DNA of 47,430 bases from Pseudomonas citronellolis. GTDB taxonomy: Bacteria; Pseudomonadota; Gammaproteobacteria; Pseudomonadales; Pseudomonadaceae. The notes under the pieces were generated by a model that was not told the origin of the DNA, searched no databases, and saw only the letters and a program-made list of their open reading frames with translations. The stretch lies in NCBI RefSeq assembly GCF_029335315.1, contig NZ_JARJLT010000208.1, positions 1-47,430 of the forward strand. The letters are read 5' to 3'. The translations under genes were made by a program, and so were the position numbers. Below are positions 6,164-14,202 of the stretch, piece by piece (within the stretch, counting starts at the first letter, position 1; every line of letters begins with the position of its first letter).

Positions 6164-8245
6164 TTAGTGCTTGGCCACCGCCGAGCTGAGCGTCAGGAAG
6201 TCCAGCAGGATGTGCCCGGACTCGGTGAGGTAGGCGTCATCCTGCGGCTTGGTCTTGTCGTCGTCCGGCAGGGCGTTGTCGTCTTCCTGCTTGAGCACTT
6301 TCAGCGGCTCCTGGCCCTTGGATTTGCGCAGGGCGTTCTCCATGGCCAGTTGACGGCCCTCGATGCTGCTCTGCTGGGCGCGGCGCTTGGCTTCGTTGAG
6401 GCTGACGGTCTTCTCTTTCATCAGTTCCTGGGCCAGGGCCAGGCGCTGACGGGCGTAGACGAAGTCGGCGTTGTGCTCGGTGCGCGCGTCGTGCTGGATC
6501 CTCAGCTGGTCGAGGAACGGCTTGAACGGGTCGCTTTGCGCCGACAGCACCGGGCGGATGGTGTCCCAGGGCATGGAGTCGGGCAGGGCGCTCTCGCCGA
6601 TTTCCTTGTCGTCGACGATCGACGGGTAGCTGATGTCCGGGATCACGCCCTGGTGCTGGGTGCTCTGCCCGGAGACGCGGTAGAACTTCGCCAGGGTCAG
6701 CTTCAGCTCGCCGTGGTTGAGCGGCTGGATGGTCTGCACGGTGCCCTTGCCGAAGGTCTGGCCGCCGACGATGAGCGCGCGGTGGTAGTCCTGCATGGCG
6801 CCGGCGAAGATCTCCGAGGCCGAGGCCGAGAGGCGGTTGACCAGCACGGTCATCGGGCCGCTGTAGAAGGCCTTGCCCTCGTCATCGTTGAGCACGTCGA
6901 CGCGGCCGTCGCTGTTGCGCACCAGCACGGTCGGGCCCTGGTCGATGAACAGGCCGGTCAGCTCGGTGGCTTCCTGGAGGGAGCCGCCGCCGTTGTTGCG
7001 CAGGTCGATGACGATGCCGTCGACCTTGTCCTTCTGCAGCTCGCCGATGAGCTTCTTCACGTCGCGCGTGGTGCTCTTGTAGTTCGGGTCGCCGGCGCGG
7101 TAGGCCTTGAAGTCCAGGTAGAAGGCCGGCACGTCGATCACGCCGAGCTTGTAGCTGCGGCCGTCGTGGTCGAGGGTGATTTCCGACTTCTTCGCCGCCT
7201 GGTCTTCGAGCTTCACCGCCTCGCGGGTGATGGTGACGATCTTGCTGGTCTGGTCGTTCGGCGCGTTGCTCGACGGAATCACTTCCAGGCGCACCTGCGA
7301 GCCTTTCGGGCCGCGGATCAGCTTGACCACTTCGTCGAGGCGCCAGCCGACCACGTCGACCATCTCGCCCTTGCCCTGGGCGACGCCGATGATCTTGTCC
7401 GAGGTGGCGATCTGCTTGCTCTTCTCCGCCGGGCCGGCCGGCACCAGGCGCACGACCTTGACGTAGTCGTTGTCGCTCTGCAGCACCGCGCCGATGCCTT
7501 CCAGGGAAAGGCTCATGTTGATGTCGAAGTTTTCCGCGCTGTCCGGCGACAGGTACTGGGTGTGCGGGTCGTAGGTCTGCGCGAAGGCGTTGATGTAGGC
7601 CTGGAAGATGTCCTCGCTGCGGGTCTGCTCCAGACGCATCAGCTGGTTCTTGTAGCGCTTGGTCAGCTGTTCCTGGATGGCCTTGTCATCCTTGCCGGCG
7701 ATCTTCAGGCGCAGGACTTCGTCCTTGACCTTCTTGCGCCAGAGGTCGTCGAGTTCGGCGCTGTTCTTCGCCCACGCGGCGTTCTCGCGGTCGATGGTCA
7801 GGCTCTCGTCGACCTTGAAGTCGATCTTGTCGACGCCCTTGCCGAGCGTCGCCAGGGCGAAGTCCAGGCGCTCCTTGAGGCGGTCGAGGTGACGCTTGTA
7901 GATGGTGAAGCCCGGGTCCAGCTCGCCGCTCTTGAGGAAGTCGTCGAACTGCGTGCGCCAGGGGGTGAACTGGGCGATATCGGCGGCGGTGAAGTACATC
8001 CGCGACGGGTCCAGGGCCTTGATGTAGGCGTCGTAGATCTTCGCCGAGCGATCGTCGTTGAGCGGCGGCTTGCTGTAGTGGTGACGCTTGAGCAGCTCGA
8101 CGATGTTGAGGCTGGCGATCACCTGGTCGCGGTCCGGTTGCAGGCCGTCCCAGGAGTTCGTGCCGGCCGTGGGCGCGGCGAACGAGGACAGGGCGCTGGC
8201 ACCGAGGACCAGCAGCAGGGCGGTACGGGGCAAAAATCGCTTCAT
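6164..8245 (-). CDS. prc: Periplasmic carboxy-terminal (tail-specific) protease Prc
   Basis: A 693-residue S41-family serine protease. It cleaves proteins with nonpolar C-termini in the periplasm; in Pseudomonas it is known as AlgO and can degrade MucA, affecting alginate. The start at 8245 gives a clean signal peptide (MKRFLPRTALLLVLGASALS); a start at 8278 would bury it. An N-terminal helical region of about 230 residues precedes a PDZ domain (GIGAVLQSDNDYVKVVRLVP). The catalytic core has RNNGGGSLQEA, the Ser in SASASEIFAGA (near residue 474) and the Lys in FGKGTVQTIQP (near 499). A charged C-terminal region follows. It is transcribed alone, divergent from the oxidoreductase gene, and ends at a terminator. 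Confidence 0.96.
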   Translation of the reverse strand: MKRFLPRTALLLVLGASALSSFAAPTAGTNSWDGLQPDRDQVIASLNIVELLKRHHYSKPPLNDDRSAKIYDAYIKALDPSRMYFTAADIAQFTPWRTQFDDFLKSGELDPGFTIYKRHLDRLKERLDFALATLGKGVDKIDFKVDESLTIDRENAAWAKNSAELDDLWRKKVKDEVLRLKIAGKDDKAIQEQLTKRYKNQLMRLEQTRSEDIFQAYINAFAQTYDPHTQYLSPDSAENFDINMSLSLEGIGAVLQSDNDYVKVVRLVPAGPAEKSKQIATSDKIIGVAQGKGEMVDVVGWRLDEVVKLIRGPKGSQVRLEVIPSSNAPNDQTSKIVTITREAVKLEDQAAKKSEITLDHDGRSYKLGVIDVPAFYLDFKAYRAGDPNYKSTTRDVKKLIGELQKDKVDGIVIDLRNNGGGSLQEATELTGLFIDQGPTVLVRNSDGRVDVLNDDEGKAFYSGPMTVLVNRLSASASEIFAGAMQDYHRALIVGGQTFGKGTVQTIQPLNHGELKLTLAKFYRVSGQSTQHQGVIPDISYPSIVDDKEIGESALPDSMPWDTIRPVLSAQSDPFKPFLDQLRIQHDARTEHNADFVYARQRLALAQELMKEKTVSLNEAKRRAQQSSIEGRQLAMENALRKSKGQEPLKVLKQEDDNALPDDDKTKPQDDAYLTESGHILLDFLTLSSAVAKH

Positions 8246-8395
8246 GCTTATTCGACTGGGTGCGGAGTTATGACGCATATTAGGCCGTATCTGGCGGCGC
8301 CGGTTCCCCTTTCGAGGAAAGTGGAAGCCGGTGCGACGAGCGAAGAAAAGGCCCGACCAAGTGGTGCGGGCCTGTTGAAGCACTATGGAGGTAGC

Positions 8396-9358
8396 GTGAA
8401 CGCATTGCAAGGTATCGAAGGTCGGGCGCAATGGGGCGAACGCCCGGCGCCGGTCTGCGCGGCGGGACAGGTGCGCATCCGCGTCGCCGCCGCCGGTCTG
8501 AATCGCGCCGACCTGTTGCAGCGCGCGGGGCTCTATCCGCCACCGCCCGGGGCCAGCGACGCCCTGGGCCTGGAGTGCTCCGGGGTGATCAGTGAAGTCG
8601 GCGCCGGCGCCACCTGGCAGGTTGGCGACCGCGTCTGCGCGCTGCTGGCCGGTGGCGGCATGGCCGACGAGGTGGTGGTCGACGCCCGCCACGTGCTGCC
8701 GGTGCCGGCCGGCCTGTCGCTGGCCGAGGCGGCGGGGCTGCCGGAGGTGTATGCCACCGCCTGGCTCAACCTGTTCCAGCTCGGCGGCCTGCGCCCGGGC
8801 GAGAAGGTCCTGCTGCACGCCGGCGCCAGTGGCGTTGGTTCGGCCGGCATCCAGCTGTGCAAGGCCTTTGGCAGCCCCTGCTGGGTCAGCGTCGGTTCCG
8901 CCGAGCGCCTGGCCTACTGCGAGGCCCTCGGCGCCGAAGGCGGCGTGCTGCGCGGCGACGGCCTGGAGGCGCTGCGTGACTTCGCGCCCTTCGACGTGAT
9001 CCTCGACCCGGTGGGCGCCAACTACGCGGCGATCAATCTGCAGGTGCTGCGCCTGGACGGGCGCTGGGTGGTGATCGGCCTGATGGGCGGGCGCAAGGCC
9101 GAGCTGGACCTGGCCCTGCTGCTGGGCAAGCGCATCCAGCTCACCGGCTCGACCCTGCGCACCCGCGACGCCGACTTCAAGGCGCAACTGATCGCCGAGC
9201 TGGGCACCCGGGTCTGGCCGCTGTTCGCCAGCGGGCAGCTGAAGCCGCAGCTGGAGCGCACCTTCGCCGCCAAGGACGCCGAGCCGGCCTTCGAGACGCT
9301 GGCCAGCAACCAGGTGCAGGGCAAGGTGGTGCTGCTGATCGACGAGAGCCTGGCCTGA
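8396..9358 (+). CDS. Zinc-independent quinone oxidoreductase (zeta-crystallin/PIG3 type)
   Basis: A 320-residue member of the medium-chain dehydrogenase/reductase superfamily, expected to reduce quinones or enones with NAD(P)H. The GTG start at 8396 has a near-perfect GGAGGT six bases upstream. The N-terminal GroES-like fold contains AGLNRADLLQRAGLYPPPPG and GLECSGVISEVG, which are typical of PIG3-like quinone reductases. The cofactor site is LLHAGASGVGSAGIQLCKAFG (starting about residue 141), followed by DVILDPVGANY. Zinc ligands are absent, as usual for this subgroup. A paired GTAG-type palindrome lies downstream. Confidence 0.92.
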   Translation: MNALQGIEGRAQWGERPAPVCAAGQVRIRVAAAGLNRADLLQRAGLYPPPPGASDALGLECSGVISEVGAGATWQVGDRVCALLAGGGMADEVVVDARHVLPVPAGLSLAEAAGLPEVYATAWLNLFQLGGLRPGEKVLLHAGASGVGSAGIQLCKAFGSPCWVSVGSAERLAYCEALGAEGGVLRGDGLEALRDFAPFDVILDPVGANYAAINLQVLRLDGRWVVIGLMGGRKAELDLALLLGKRIQLTGSTLRTRDADFKAQLIAELGTRVWPLFASGQLKPQLERTFAAKDAEPAFETLASNQVQGKVVLLIDESLA

Positions 9359-9381
9359 CGGGCAGTTCCGCACCGTACCCG

Positions 9382-9428
9382 CAGGAGCGGGCCCTGCCCG
9401 CGATTTCGCGCGCAGGGCGCGCTCCTAC
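9382..9428. repeat. REP-like pair (GTAGGAGCG family, divergent copy)
   Basis: Two imperfect palindromes in opposite orientation, GCAGGAGCGGGCCCTGCCCGCG and CGCGCAGGGCGCGCTCCTAC, lie between the convergent oxidoreductase and HAD genes. Similar pairs occur near 21.56 kb and 36.71 kb. The left head reads GCAG rather than GTAG. Confidence 0.75.
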
Positions 9429-9461
9429 AGGGGAATAGCGTGGCGAAGGGCGTTGGCGTCC

Positions 9462-10115
9462 TCAGCGCCAGGCGAGGATTTCCCAGCCGTGTGTCTCGGC
9501 CTCGGCGCGCAGCACCGGGTCGGGGTTGACCGTGTGCGGGTTGCCGACGCGGCGCAGCAGCGGCAGGTCGTTGCGCGAGTCGGAGTAGAAGTGCGCGCCG
9601 GCCAGCTGGCTTGCGTCGCCGCCGAGCCAGTCGAGCAGGCGGACGATCTTGCCTTCGCGGTAGGTCAGCACGCCCTGGGTGCGGCCGGTGTAGTGGCCGT
9701 CGCGGACTTCCAGGTCGATCGCCAGCACCTCTTCGATGCCGATGCGTTCGGCGATCGCCTGCACCAGGTGCACGGCGGAAGCGGAGATCACCAGCGGGCG
9801 GTCGCCGGCGGCGCGGTGGCGTGCCAGGGTGCTGCAGGCCTCGCTGTAGATCAGCGGCTCGATGACGTCCTCGACGAAGGGCTCGACCTCGCGCTCGACT
9901 TCGTCGACGCTGCGCCCGGCCATGGGCTCCAGGCTGAACGCCATGTAGTCCTCCATGGACAGCTCGCCGAGGGCGTAGCGCGCCATCAGCTCGGTGTCGC
10001 GGCGCACGAAGGATTCGCCGTCGACCCAGCCGAGCTGGGCCATGCGCCGGCTCCAAAGGCTGGCGCAGTCGCCGTCGATCAGGGTTTCGTCAAGGTCGAA
10101 GATCACCAGGGCCAT
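9462..10115 (-). CDS. HAD-superfamily (class IB) phosphatase, last gene of the ABC operon
   Basis: A 217-residue cytosolic HAD hydrolase. Motif I is FDLDETL (nucleophile Asp7, acid/base Asp9), motif II is VISASAV, and motif IV is YSDSRNDLPLL; the helical cap between about 15 and 85 fits class IB. Such enzymes dephosphorylate small phosphomonoesters; related Pseudomonas proteins have been called phosphoserine phosphatase-like or histidinol-phosphatase. The ATG shares one base with the TGA of the transporter ATPase (TGATG), so its translation is coupled to the importer. That suggests it acts on the imported compound or a product of it. It lacks the look of phosphonatase PhnX. The substrate is unknown. 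Confidence 0.88.
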   Translation of the reverse strand: MALVIFDLDETLIDGDCASLWSRRMAQLGWVDGESFVRRDTELMARYALGELSMEDYMAFSLEPMAGRSVDEVEREVEPFVEDVIEPLIYSEACSTLARHRAAGDRPLVISASAVHLVQAIAERIGIEEVLAIDLEVRDGHYTGRTQGVLTYREGKIVRLLDWLGGDASQLAGAHFYSDSRNDLPLLRRVGNPHTVNPDPVLRAEAETHGWEILAWR

Positions 10116-11110
10116 CAGCCCACCTCCCGGATACTGTCAGGGTCTATCGCCAGGGCCAGGTGGCTGCCGGCGGGGTACAGGCGTTCGGCGCCGCGGTTGA
10201 GCGCGTCCACCGTCAGTTCGACGCCGTTGGCCTCCACCCGGTAACGGATGACGTTGCCCAGGAGGCTGTGCGAGAGCACTTTCACGGCGATCCCGTCGCC
10301 GCTTTCCCGGCTCAGGCGCAGGGCCTCCGGGCGGATCGCCACCCGCCCGGCGAAGGCGCGGCCGAGCAGCTTGCCGGCCTGCTCGGCGTCGAGCAAGTTG
10401 TAGTTGCCGATGAAGCCGGCGGCGAAGGCGTCCACCGGCGCGGTGTAGAGGGTTTCGGCGTCGCCGCTCTGGACGATGCGCCCGGCGTTCATCAGGACGA
10501 TGCGGTCGGAGAGGGTCAGCGCCTCTTCCTGGTCGTGGGTGACGAACACCGTGGTCAGCTTCAGTTCCTGCTGGATGCGGCGAATCTGCTCGCGCAGGTG
10601 CTTGCGGATGCGCGCGTCCAGCGCCGACAGCGGTTCGTCGAGCAGCAGCAGGCGCGGGCGGGTGACCAGCGAGCGGGCCAGGGCCACGCGCTGGCTCTGG
10701 CCGCCGGAGAGCTGGTGCGGGTAGCGCGCCGCGAGCGGGCCCAGCTCGACCATCTCCAGCGCCTCGGCGACGCGCGTCCGGCTTTCGGCGGCGGCGACCT
10801 TCTGCATGCGCAGGCCGAAGGCGACGTTTTGCTGCACGGTCATGTTGGGGAACAGCGCGTAGCTCTGGAACACCATGCCGATGCCGCGCTTCTGCGGCGA
10901 CAGCGGCACCAGGTCGTGGCCGTCCAGCAGCACGCGGCCACCGTCCACGCTAGTGAGCCCGGCGATGCAGCGCAGCAGGGTGGACTTGCCGCAGCCGCTG
11001 GGGCCGAGCAGGGTGACGAACTCGCCGCGTTCGGCGGCGAAGTCGATGTCGTGGAACACCTGGGTGTTGCCGAAGCTCTTGTTCAGACGTTCGACGCTGA
11101 GGAAGCTCAT
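10115..11110 (-). CDS. ABC importer ATP-binding protein (Fe/polyamine/phosphonate type)
   Basis: A 331-residue ATPase of the PotA/FbpC/PhnT group that would drive import through the two permeases beside it. Walker A is GPSGCGKST (about residue 36), the signature is LSGGQ (about 139), Walker B is LLLLDEP, and the switch is FVTHDQ. After about residue 235 there is a C-terminal TOBE-like regulatory domain (GRVAIRPEALRLS). Its start overlaps the permease stop by four bases (ATGA) and its stop overlaps the HAD start. The substrate class cannot be read from the ATPase; 2-aminoethylphosphonate, spermidine/putrescine and ferric iron importers all look like this. Confidence 0.93.
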   Translation of the reverse strand: MSFLSVERLNKSFGNTQVFHDIDFAAERGEFVTLLGPSGCGKSTLLRCIAGLTSVDGGRVLLDGHDLVPLSPQKRGIGMVFQSYALFPNMTVQQNVAFGLRMQKVAAAESRTRVAEALEMVELGPLAARYPHQLSGGQSQRVALARSLVTRPRLLLLDEPLSALDARIRKHLREQIRRIQQELKLTTVFVTHDQEEALTLSDRIVLMNAGRIVQSGDAETLYTAPVDAFAAGFIGNYNLLDAEQAGKLLGRAFAGRVAIRPEALRLSRESGDGIAVKVLSHSLLGNVIRYRVEANGVELTVDALNRGAERLYPAGSHLALAIDPDSIREVG

Positions 11111-11895
11111 GTGCGGTCCTTGTTCAGGCGGTTGGCGGCCCAGGTCAGCAGCAGGATGAACAGGAAGTAGGAGACCACCACCGCGCTGGTGTAGTGGCCG
11201 CTGCTGTTGCGCATGTTGTTGAGGAACACCTGCAGTGTCTCGTAGCGGGTGCCGACCAGCAGGTTGGCGAAGACGAACTCGCCAATGAGGAAGCTGAAGG
11301 ACAGGAACAGTGCCACCATCAGGCCCTTGCGCAGGTTCGGCAGCACCACTAGCAGCGCCGCCTGCCAGGTGCTGGCACCGAGCAGGTGGGCGGCGTCCAT
11401 CAGGTCGTGCAGGTTGATCGCCTGCAGGTTGTTGCCGATGGCGCGGTACATGAACGGCAGGGCGACGGTGAAGTAGCAGCCGATGAGTATCCACGGCGTG
11501 CCGGTCAGCGGCAGCGGGCCGGACGCGTAGAGCTGCAGCAGGCCCACCGAGGAGACCACCGGCGGCACCGCGAAGGGCAGCAGGATGAGCACGTTCATCA
11601 GCGCGTCCAGGCGCGGGAAGTGGTAGTGCACCACGAACATCAGCGGCAGGATCAGCAGCACGCTCAGCAGCAGCGCGCCGAAGCACACCAGCAGCGACTG
11701 GCCGAAGGCGGTGAGGAAGCGTGGGTCGCCCCACAGCTGCAGGTACCACTTCAAGGTCAGGCCGTCGGGCAGCACGCTGGCCGACCACTGGGTGGCCAGG
11801 GAGTAGAGCAGGGTGGCCGCCAGCGGCAGCAGGAGGATCAGGAACAGCGCGTAGACCACCAGGCGGTGGTACAGCGGGCTAGCGTTTCTGGACAT
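11107..11895 (-). CDS. ABC importer permease, second subunit
   Basis: A 262-residue inner-membrane permease (binding-protein-dependent transport family, PotC/PhnV-like). About six membrane segments are visible, beginning YALFLILLLPLAATLLYSLA. The EAA-type loop that docks the ATPase reads MDAAHLLGASTWQAALLVVLP (near residue 165). It overlaps the first permease by 17 bases and the ATPase by four, so the importer genes are tightly coupled. Confidence 0.92.
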   Translation of the reverse strand: MSRNASPLYHRLVVYALFLILLLPLAATLLYSLATQWSASVLPDGLTLKWYLQLWGDPRFLTAFGQSLLVCFGALLLSVLLILPLMFVVHYHFPRLDALMNVLILLPFAVPPVVSSVGLLQLYASGPLPLTGTPWILIGCYFTVALPFMYRAIGNNLQAINLHDLMDAAHLLGASTWQAALLVVLPNLRKGLMVALFLSFSFLIGEFVFANLLVGTRYETLQVFLNNMRNSSGHYTSAVVVSYFLFILLLTWAANRLNKDRT

Positions 11896-12721
11896 GGTAG
11901 CTCCGCCGCAGCAGCCACTGGTGGACCAGGGTGATCAGGGTCATCAGGCCGACCAGCAGCATCGCCAGGGCGCTGGCCAGGTTCGGGTCGAGGAAGACGT
12001 CGCCGGAGACCAGGCCGGCGATGCGGATCGGCACCACGTTGAAGTTGCCGGTGGTCAGCGCGTAGACGGTGGCGTAGGCGCCCAGGGCGTTGGCCAGGAG
12101 GATGACGAAGGTGCCCAGCAGCGCCGGGGTCAGCACCGGGATGCCGATGTGCCGCCAGAACGCCCAGGGGCCGGCGCCGAGCAGCGCGGCGGACTCGCGC
12201 CAGTCGTCGCGCAGGGCGTCGAAGGCCGGGTAGAGCAGCATCACCCCCAGGGGAATCTGGAAGTAGGTGTAGAGAATGATCAGGCCGGTCTTCGAGTAGA
12301 GGTTGAAGTCCTGGATGATCCCGGCCTGCTTGAGCAGCAGGGTGATGGCGCCGTTGAAGCCGAGGATGATGATGAAGGCGAAGGCCAGCGGCACCCCGGC
12401 GAAGTTGCTGGTCATGTTGGCGAAGGCCATGACGAAGTCGCGCAGGCGGCTGTCCACCTGGCGCAGCGAGTAGCTGCCGAGCACCGCGACGAGCAGCCCG
12501 AGCAGGCTCGACCACAGCGAGATTTCCAGGCTGTAGCGGATCGCCTGGCGGTAGAAGGGCGAGCCGAGGATTTCCGCGAAGTTGCCCAGGCCCCAGCAGT
12601 CGGCGCCGCGCAGGCTGTTGATCGCCACCCAGAGCAGCGGGGCGAGCTGGAAGGCGAAGAAGAACAGCGCGAAGGGCAGCAGGCAGAGCAGCGCCAGGTG
12701 TTTCCCGTGGCTGCGCTTCAT
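11879..12721 (-). CDS. ABC importer permease, first subunit
   Basis: A 280-residue permease of the PotB/PhnU type with six predicted membrane segments (first: LALLCLLPFALFFFAFQLAP). The ATPase-docking loop reads ESAALLGAGPWAFWRHIGIP (near residue 178). The start at 12721 lies 100 bases after the binding-protein gene. In that gap an in-frame 22-codon frame ends exactly on this ATG. The pair of permeases, rather than one fused subunit, fits the PotBC/PhnUV arrangement. Confidence 0.92.
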   Translation of the reverse strand: MKRSHGKHLALLCLLPFALFFFAFQLAPLLWVAINSLRGADCWGLGNFAEILGSPFYRQAIRYSLEISLWSSLLGLLVAVLGSYSLRQVDSRLRDFVMAFANMTSNFAGVPLAFAFIIILGFNGAITLLLKQAGIIQDFNLYSKTGLIILYTYFQIPLGVMLLYPAFDALRDDWRESAALLGAGPWAFWRHIGIPVLTPALLGTFVILLANALGAYATVYALTTGNFNVVPIRIAGLVSGDVFLDPNLASALAMLLVGLMTLITLVHQWLLRRSYHVQKR

Positions 12722-12821
12722 GCCAGCGGCACCTGCCGTTCGGGGGCGCCGCTGTGGTTCAGGTGATCGACGGTGGGACGGAGCATCGTGACTGCCTGTG
12801 CTGACGGTGTCGGGAAGCGGC

Positions 12822-13880
12822 TCACTGCATGTTCATGATGACGTTCTCCTGCCACAGGCGCGGCAGGCGCCTGGAGGTTTCCTCCCAGGCCGCGGCGTCC
12901 TTGATTGGCTGGGCCTTGGCGTACTGCTCGTTGGGCAGCAGCCGGGCCTTCACGTCCTCGGGCAGGGTGAGGTGCTCGGCGCGGATCGGCCGGGCGTTGC
13001 CCTTGGCCAGGTTGATCTGACCGGCGTCGCTGAAGATGTACTCGCGGGCCAGCTTGGCGGCATTGGGGTGCCTGGCGTACTTGTTGATGATGGTGGTGTA
13101 GCCGGAGATCACCGAGCCGTCGGCGGGTATCAGCACCTCGAAGCGGCTGGGGTCGATCTGTTCGCGGTAGCTCAGGCCGTTGAAGTCCCAGACGATGCCG
13201 ACCTCCACCTCGCCCTTCTCCAGGGTGTTGATCACCGGGTTGGTCAGCGACAGGCGGCCCTGCTTGGCCAGCTGGGCGAAGAATTCCAGGCCCGGCTTGA
13301 CGTTCTTCTCGTCGCCGCCGTTGGCGATGGCCGCGGCGAGCACGCCGTTGACCGCCTGGGCGGCGGTGCCGACGTCGCCGATGGTGACCTTGTAGGTGCC
13401 CTTGAGCAGGTCGGCCCAGCTGCGCGGCGCGTCCTTGACCAGCTGCTTGTTGACGATGAAGGCGATGGTCCCTGTGTAGGCCAGGGCCCAGTGGCCGTCC
13501 GGGTCCTTGGCCCAGGCCGGGACCTGCTCCCAGGTGCTCGGCTTGTAGGCCTGGCTGATGCCCTGCTGCGCGGCGATGGGGCCGAAGGCGGCGCCGACGT
13601 CGCCGATGTCGGCGCTGGCGTTCTCGCCCTCGGCCTTGAACTTGGCCAGCTCCTGGGCCGAGCTCATGTCGGTGTCCATGTGCTTGAGGCCGTACTTGCT
13701 CTCCAGGTCCTTCCAGGTGTCCTTCCAGTTCGCCCAGCTGTCGGGCATGCCCACGCTGTTCACCTGGCCCTCCTGGCGCGCGGCCTGTTCCAGCGCCTGC
13801 AGGTCGGCGTCGGCGGCCATGGCGGTCGCGCCGCCCAGGGCGATTGCGGTTCCCAGCAGTGAAGCAAGCAAGCGTCGCAT
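12822..13880 (-). CDS. Periplasmic substrate-binding protein of the ABC importer
   Basis: A 352-residue extracellular solute-binding protein (family 1, PotD/AfuA/PhnS-like). A signal peptide (MRRLLASLLGTAIALGGATAMA) is followed by ADADLQALEQAARQEGQVN, the usual start of the first lobe in this group. Further landmarks are WALAYTGTIAFIVNKQL, SWADLLKGTYKV, VEVGIVWDFNGLS and SGYTTIINKYARHPNAAKL. The RBS GAAGGAG precedes the ATG. It heads the operon SBP-permease-permease-ATPase-HAD, divergent from the GntR gene. The ligand is not deducible with confidence; aminoethylphosphonate is one candidate because PhnR-type GntR regulators sit beside PhnSTUV importers. Confidence 0.92.
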   Translation of the reverse strand: MRRLLASLLGTAIALGGATAMAADADLQALEQAARQEGQVNSVGMPDSWANWKDTWKDLESKYGLKHMDTDMSSAQELAKFKAEGENASADIGDVGAAFGPIAAQQGISQAYKPSTWEQVPAWAKDPDGHWALAYTGTIAFIVNKQLVKDAPRSWADLLKGTYKVTIGDVGTAAQAVNGVLAAAIANGGDEKNVKPGLEFFAQLAKQGRLSLTNPVINTLEKGEVEVGIVWDFNGLSYREQIDPSRFEVLIPADGSVISGYTTIINKYARHPNAAKLAREYIFSDAGQINLAKGNARPIRAEHLTLPEDVKARLLPNEQYAKAQPIKDAAAWEETSRRLPRLWQENVIMNMQ

Positions 13881-14202
13881 TCGGTGCTCCTTCGGTCATT
13901 GGTGTCGAGGATGGGCTCTGAATCTGGTCTAGATCAGCAAGACCCAGGCCAATCTACCCAGGGGCAGTGACAGTTTCGTGTCCACTGTTGGCCCGCGCCG
14001 ACCGGCCGGGGTTCCCGGATACAGCCTAGACCATGGGCAACATATTGATTCGCCTGGTCTATGCTGTGCCCCGAGGTGGCACGGGGCCTGCTTGGCATGC
14101 CCTTGTCATGCGATAGTCACCCGATGTTTCTAGAGTGAAGGGCGTCCGCGGTGACGTTGAAATGCTCCACATCGGAGCTGGACTAGTCCAAAAGGAGTCA
14201 GC
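13881..14202. promoter_or_regulatory. Divergent control region between ABC operon and GntR gene
   Basis: A 322-base gap with no gene. It holds at least four elements related to TGGTCTAGACCA: TGGTCTAGATCA (13925-13936), CAGCCTAGACCA (14022-14033), the half-site TGGTCTATGCTG (14055-14066) and the perfect palindrome TGGACTAGTCCA (14179-14190). A partial sigma-54-like match, TGGCAC-N5-CTGCT, lies at 14077-14092. No convincing sigma-70 promoter was found by eye. Confidence 0.65.
14179..14190. promoter_or_regulatory. Palindromic operator candidate just before the GntR gene
   Basis: TGGACTAGTCCA is a perfect 12-bp inverted repeat directly next to the AAAGGAG ribosome site of the regulator. GntR/HutC proteins bind short palindromes of this size. 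The position suggests autoregulation, which is inference. Confidence 0.6.

Noticed and set aside
6167-8395. Plus-strand open frame opposite prc, continuous with the quinone oxidoreductase
   Set aside because: It is the antisense of prc. The real oxidoreductase begins at the GTG at 8396, with a strong ribosome site and family N-terminus.
9382-9428. Repeated palindromes considered as a possible CRISPR array
   Set aside because: They are single, scattered inverted pairs between genes, without regular spacers and without cas genes.
10160-12766. Long plus-strand frames opposite the ABC importer genes
   Set aside because: They are antisense shadows, with no domain and no ribosome sites; the minus-strand genes are canonical.
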